64,000 nucleotides of DNA from Trochalopteron elliotii (lineage: Eukaryota > Chordata > Aves > Passeriformes > Leiothrichidae): the NCBI GenBank assembly GCA_024734555.1, contig JANPWX010020521.1, forward strand, positions 830,489 to 894,488. The letters run 5' to 3'. Of this stretch, positions 44,840 through 64,000 are shown in pieces. Numbering within the stretch: position 1 is the stretch's first letter; the number at the start of each line of letters is the position of its first letter. Both the position numbers and the translations under genes were made by a program. The notes beneath the pieces are model-generated. The model did not search any database. It worked only from the letters and a program-made list of their open reading frames with translations, and was not told the origin of the DNA.

Positions 44840-47350
44840 ACCAGTCCCATAAGAATCTCTTTATTTGTGTTCCATTTTTATTTAGCACATTACAACTTCA
44901 GCAAAGCCATGGAGCAGATGCGTGTACCAAGATTTGCACATAAATGTTGTGAAGACACAAAGAAAAGCACTGATCTGCGGGGCCAGCCCAGTGGAGTTAC
45001 TTGCAGGAAAGGATAACTTGCTGCAGAAGTACAGTGATTTCTACTAGCATCAAGGCAAAAAAACAAGGGCAACTTCTGTTAACGATAGACTGTAGTTCTA
45101 ATTCAAGTAGAAATCTGACAAAAGAGCACTGATTATATGTGCTGGTAATATCAAGTTGGTAAAGACAAGAGGTTGATTTAAAGCCTTTCAGATTCTGAGA
45201 CAGATGCAAGGGACTGTTTTAACACTTACCTAACATCTACCTAGAATGTTTTATCCCCATTTGTAACAGTGGAAGAACTGTTGAGTAGTATCAGAAATGA
45301 AGTAAATCCTGTCTCTACTACAGACATCATTAGGCTTGTAAAGTCTAAAATTTACTTTTAAAATTTTAAAATTTTAAGCTTTTAGATAAGTAAGTTATGT
45401 AGTGCTTTGCACTGAAACCAAACAGTCTGTTAAGAATCCTCATTTATTTTTTTCTAGTTACTTCTAATTTCAAGAAGTGAAATGAAATTACAGTAGCCAC
45501 ATGAGTCCTTTACATACAGCTGATAAGAGTTTAAAACACAGGACTAAGGTTTAGTAAGGCTTACAAGAAAGTTCAGTGGGTTTATGACAGAAGAAGTTAA
45601 GACAAGAAATTAAACCAGTTAAATGGTGATACCCTTCAAACTTTTTATTTGCTTAAAACCTAGAGCTTTGCTGTAAACTTTATGTTCTTCAGCATATCTC
45701 CTCCTAACAAAAAGCTGTCAAGGAATGATTAGCTTTTTGCATTTTTTTTTTCAAATGACAACCTGCATGCTGTCCTACAGAACATGAGGTACAGCAGGTC
45801 TCATATTTCCCTATCCAAGCTGCCAGCCCCAAAGGTTATGTTTTCCAGCTCAAGGCATTTAAAATGTTTCTGTTACAACACTTTTACATCCCCTCTTATA
45901 AAACATACCTCTCCAGGTTAAAACTGACCTGCTGAATTGCACTGTATGCTTTACTCTTTTGCAGTTCTTTTGCATCTGAAAATTTACAACTAATGTTTGT
46001 ACAAAAAGCCAGAAGTCTTCAAAACTTTATTTTAAGATTAAGTTTTTGGAATTCAAGACTGTGGACTGGAAATAATTTTTTATCTTATCAAAAGCTTAAG
46101 CTTCCTTTCTGCACATTCTGAGCTCAGAACTGCCATACCATTACTCTAAGCTTTAATTAAATGACAGCATAGAGATGAAAACAGGGAAATTTCAGTAATT
46201 CATGCCTAATTAATTAATGTAATTGCTTTTTGTTGAAAACACTGCAGTGTGAAAGAGTGCAGATGCAAATCTAAGAAAAAAAATATTTTTACACTGATTG
46301 TAAAAAATCCCTTTATAGTCTTAGCAACTTTGGTTGCACTCTTACTGATTGGTCAGGAATACATCAAATAACAAGAGCATCTCCACTCAGGAAGTTTAAG
46401 TGCTCATACAAGTTCTTATTATAGTCAGAAGAGATTGCGGATCTTTATGAGCACAAAAATCTCATGGGAGTTGTAGTCTGTCCTGATAGTGATGTACTGA
46501 GGACTGACATCCAAGGCAGCTGATATTTTAAAAGGAATTCAGGAAAAAGTGTTTGTAATGATACCACTCCTTAGCTAAAGGTGGCTTGTGCTTTTGAGTG
46601 TGACCTTAAAAAGCACTCTTAACAATTTTGGATAGCTTGTTTTAGCAAGAATAGGGAAGAAGTTGTACTTCAGTCACATTGTGTTAATCTTGTACAATTT
46701 AATGCATCCGTTTCTAGCAAATCACTTCAGGTCAATATAAGCTTGATCACACCAAGGAAGTTATTCTTTCCTATATTCAGTATCTACCCATTTAGGAATA
46801 CACACACTGTACCAAATACTGTGTTACAACAAAACATGCAACAGTGAATAATCTCTATAATCAGGTGCCTAGAACACATAATTTCACAATTTACAGCTTT
46901 AGTGGTGAGGAATACATCCACTATGCCATCTCTCACAATAATTCCCTGTATATTCAAGAAGAGCCATTCAGAATTTTCCCTATGAAATAGCTTTGTGCTA
47001 CCAGATGCACCACAATCAAAGTGTTAAGAGTAATTTCATAGACAGAGAGACAACTAAAGTGCAAAGCCTGAGGGATATATACTTTTTATTTATGTTACTG
47101 CAGAGATTACTGAAAGACTTCTTCTGCATGAAGATGAAAAAAATACTTTCATTAAGCTTCAGATGCTGCCCACTGCATGGCTTTTAAATAAAAATGCATA
47201 CTCTCTATCAGTCGTAGCAAAGTAGTAAGTAATCTTACAGCACATTCCTTTAATATATCAAAATGTTTCCAAGGCAATATTACTGAACTTATACCACAGT
47301 CCCCAGTAACATCAAGCTGCAAAAGGAGGCAATAGGGAAAATTATCCAGT
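44840..47350 (-). other. REEP5: REEP5 3'UTR
   Basis: About 2.5 kb from the stop to two closely spaced antisense AATAAA hexamers (plus TTTATT at 44878-44883 and 44860-44865). The length is similar to my recollection of mammalian REEP5. No recognisable repeat interrupts it. The cleavage end is inferred. Confidence 0.6.
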
Positions 47351-63884
<16,534 letters not shown>

Positions 63885-63955
63885 TCAGCGCCCGAGGGAG
63901 CGGAGCGAGGCGGCGCGGCCAGGCCCCTGCACCTGCTCAAGTAACGGCGCGGGCG

Positions 63956-63957
<2 letters not shown>

Positions 63958-64000
<43 letters not shown>
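63958..64000. repeat. Poly-T run at the window edge
   Basis: Forty-three consecutive T reach the last base. It is either a genuine homopolymer in the first REEP5 intron or an assembly artefact next to a GC-rich promoter. Confidence 0.9.

Overview
This window is vertebrate nuclear DNA, almost certainly from a bird. It has long introns with GT-AG splice sites, CR1-type LINE fragments and several avian-style retroviral LTRs. It carries three neighbouring genes in the order APC (3' part, plus strand), SRP19 (complete, plus strand) and REEP5 (all but its first exon, minus strand). The same order is known from the human 5q22 polyposis region. In birds this block is expected to lie on the Z chromosome; that is general knowledge, not something read here.

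Region by region. 1-9606: the last three coding exons of APC, ending with the very large final exon (ARM end, 15-aa repeats, seven 20-aa repeats, three SAMP motifs, basic region, C-terminal PDZ ligand), then a 3'UTR to about 10.56 kb. 10.56-25.5 kb: intergenic DNA with LTR-like segments (16.9-17.35, 19.36-20.9, 22.07-22.72, 23.19-23.81 kb) and CR1 fragments (18.1 and 24.5-25.4 kb). 25.5-30.5 kb: CpG-rich SRP19 promoter and five coding exons for a 146-residue protein. 30.7-44.2 kb: the tail-to-tail gap between SRP19 and REEP5, filled with transposable elements. It holds a CR1 piece, an antisense LTR with internal remnant, a solo LTR with ATGGG target duplication, a CR1 whose 3' tail has expanded to (GGAAT)15, a 7.9-kb env-less endogenous retrovirus with AATAAT target duplication, and a solo LTR with TCTGG duplication. 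44.84-63.86 kb: REEP5 on the minus strand with a 2.5-kb 3'UTR and four coding exons; its first exon lies beyond the right edge. The window ends in a run of 43 T.

The host genes do separate jobs: APC is a Wnt/beta-catenin destruction-complex scaffold, SRP19 an RNA-binding subunit of the signal recognition particle, and REEP5 an ER-membrane curvature protein. Their adjacency is conserved synteny rather than an operon. The structurally richest object is the endogenous retrovirus at 34819-42734. It has a gag-dUTPase-protease-pol order, a tRNA-Trp-like primer site and no room for env. Two other solo LTRs interrupt its pol, each with its own target duplication, which gives a clear relative order of insertion. 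Another unexpected item is an exact 34-bp copy of part of REEP5 coding exon 4 inside the preceding intron.

I found no tRNA, rRNA, CRISPR array or bacterial-type system. All exon limits come from splice-site inspection and comparison with remembered human proteins, not from an alignment program.
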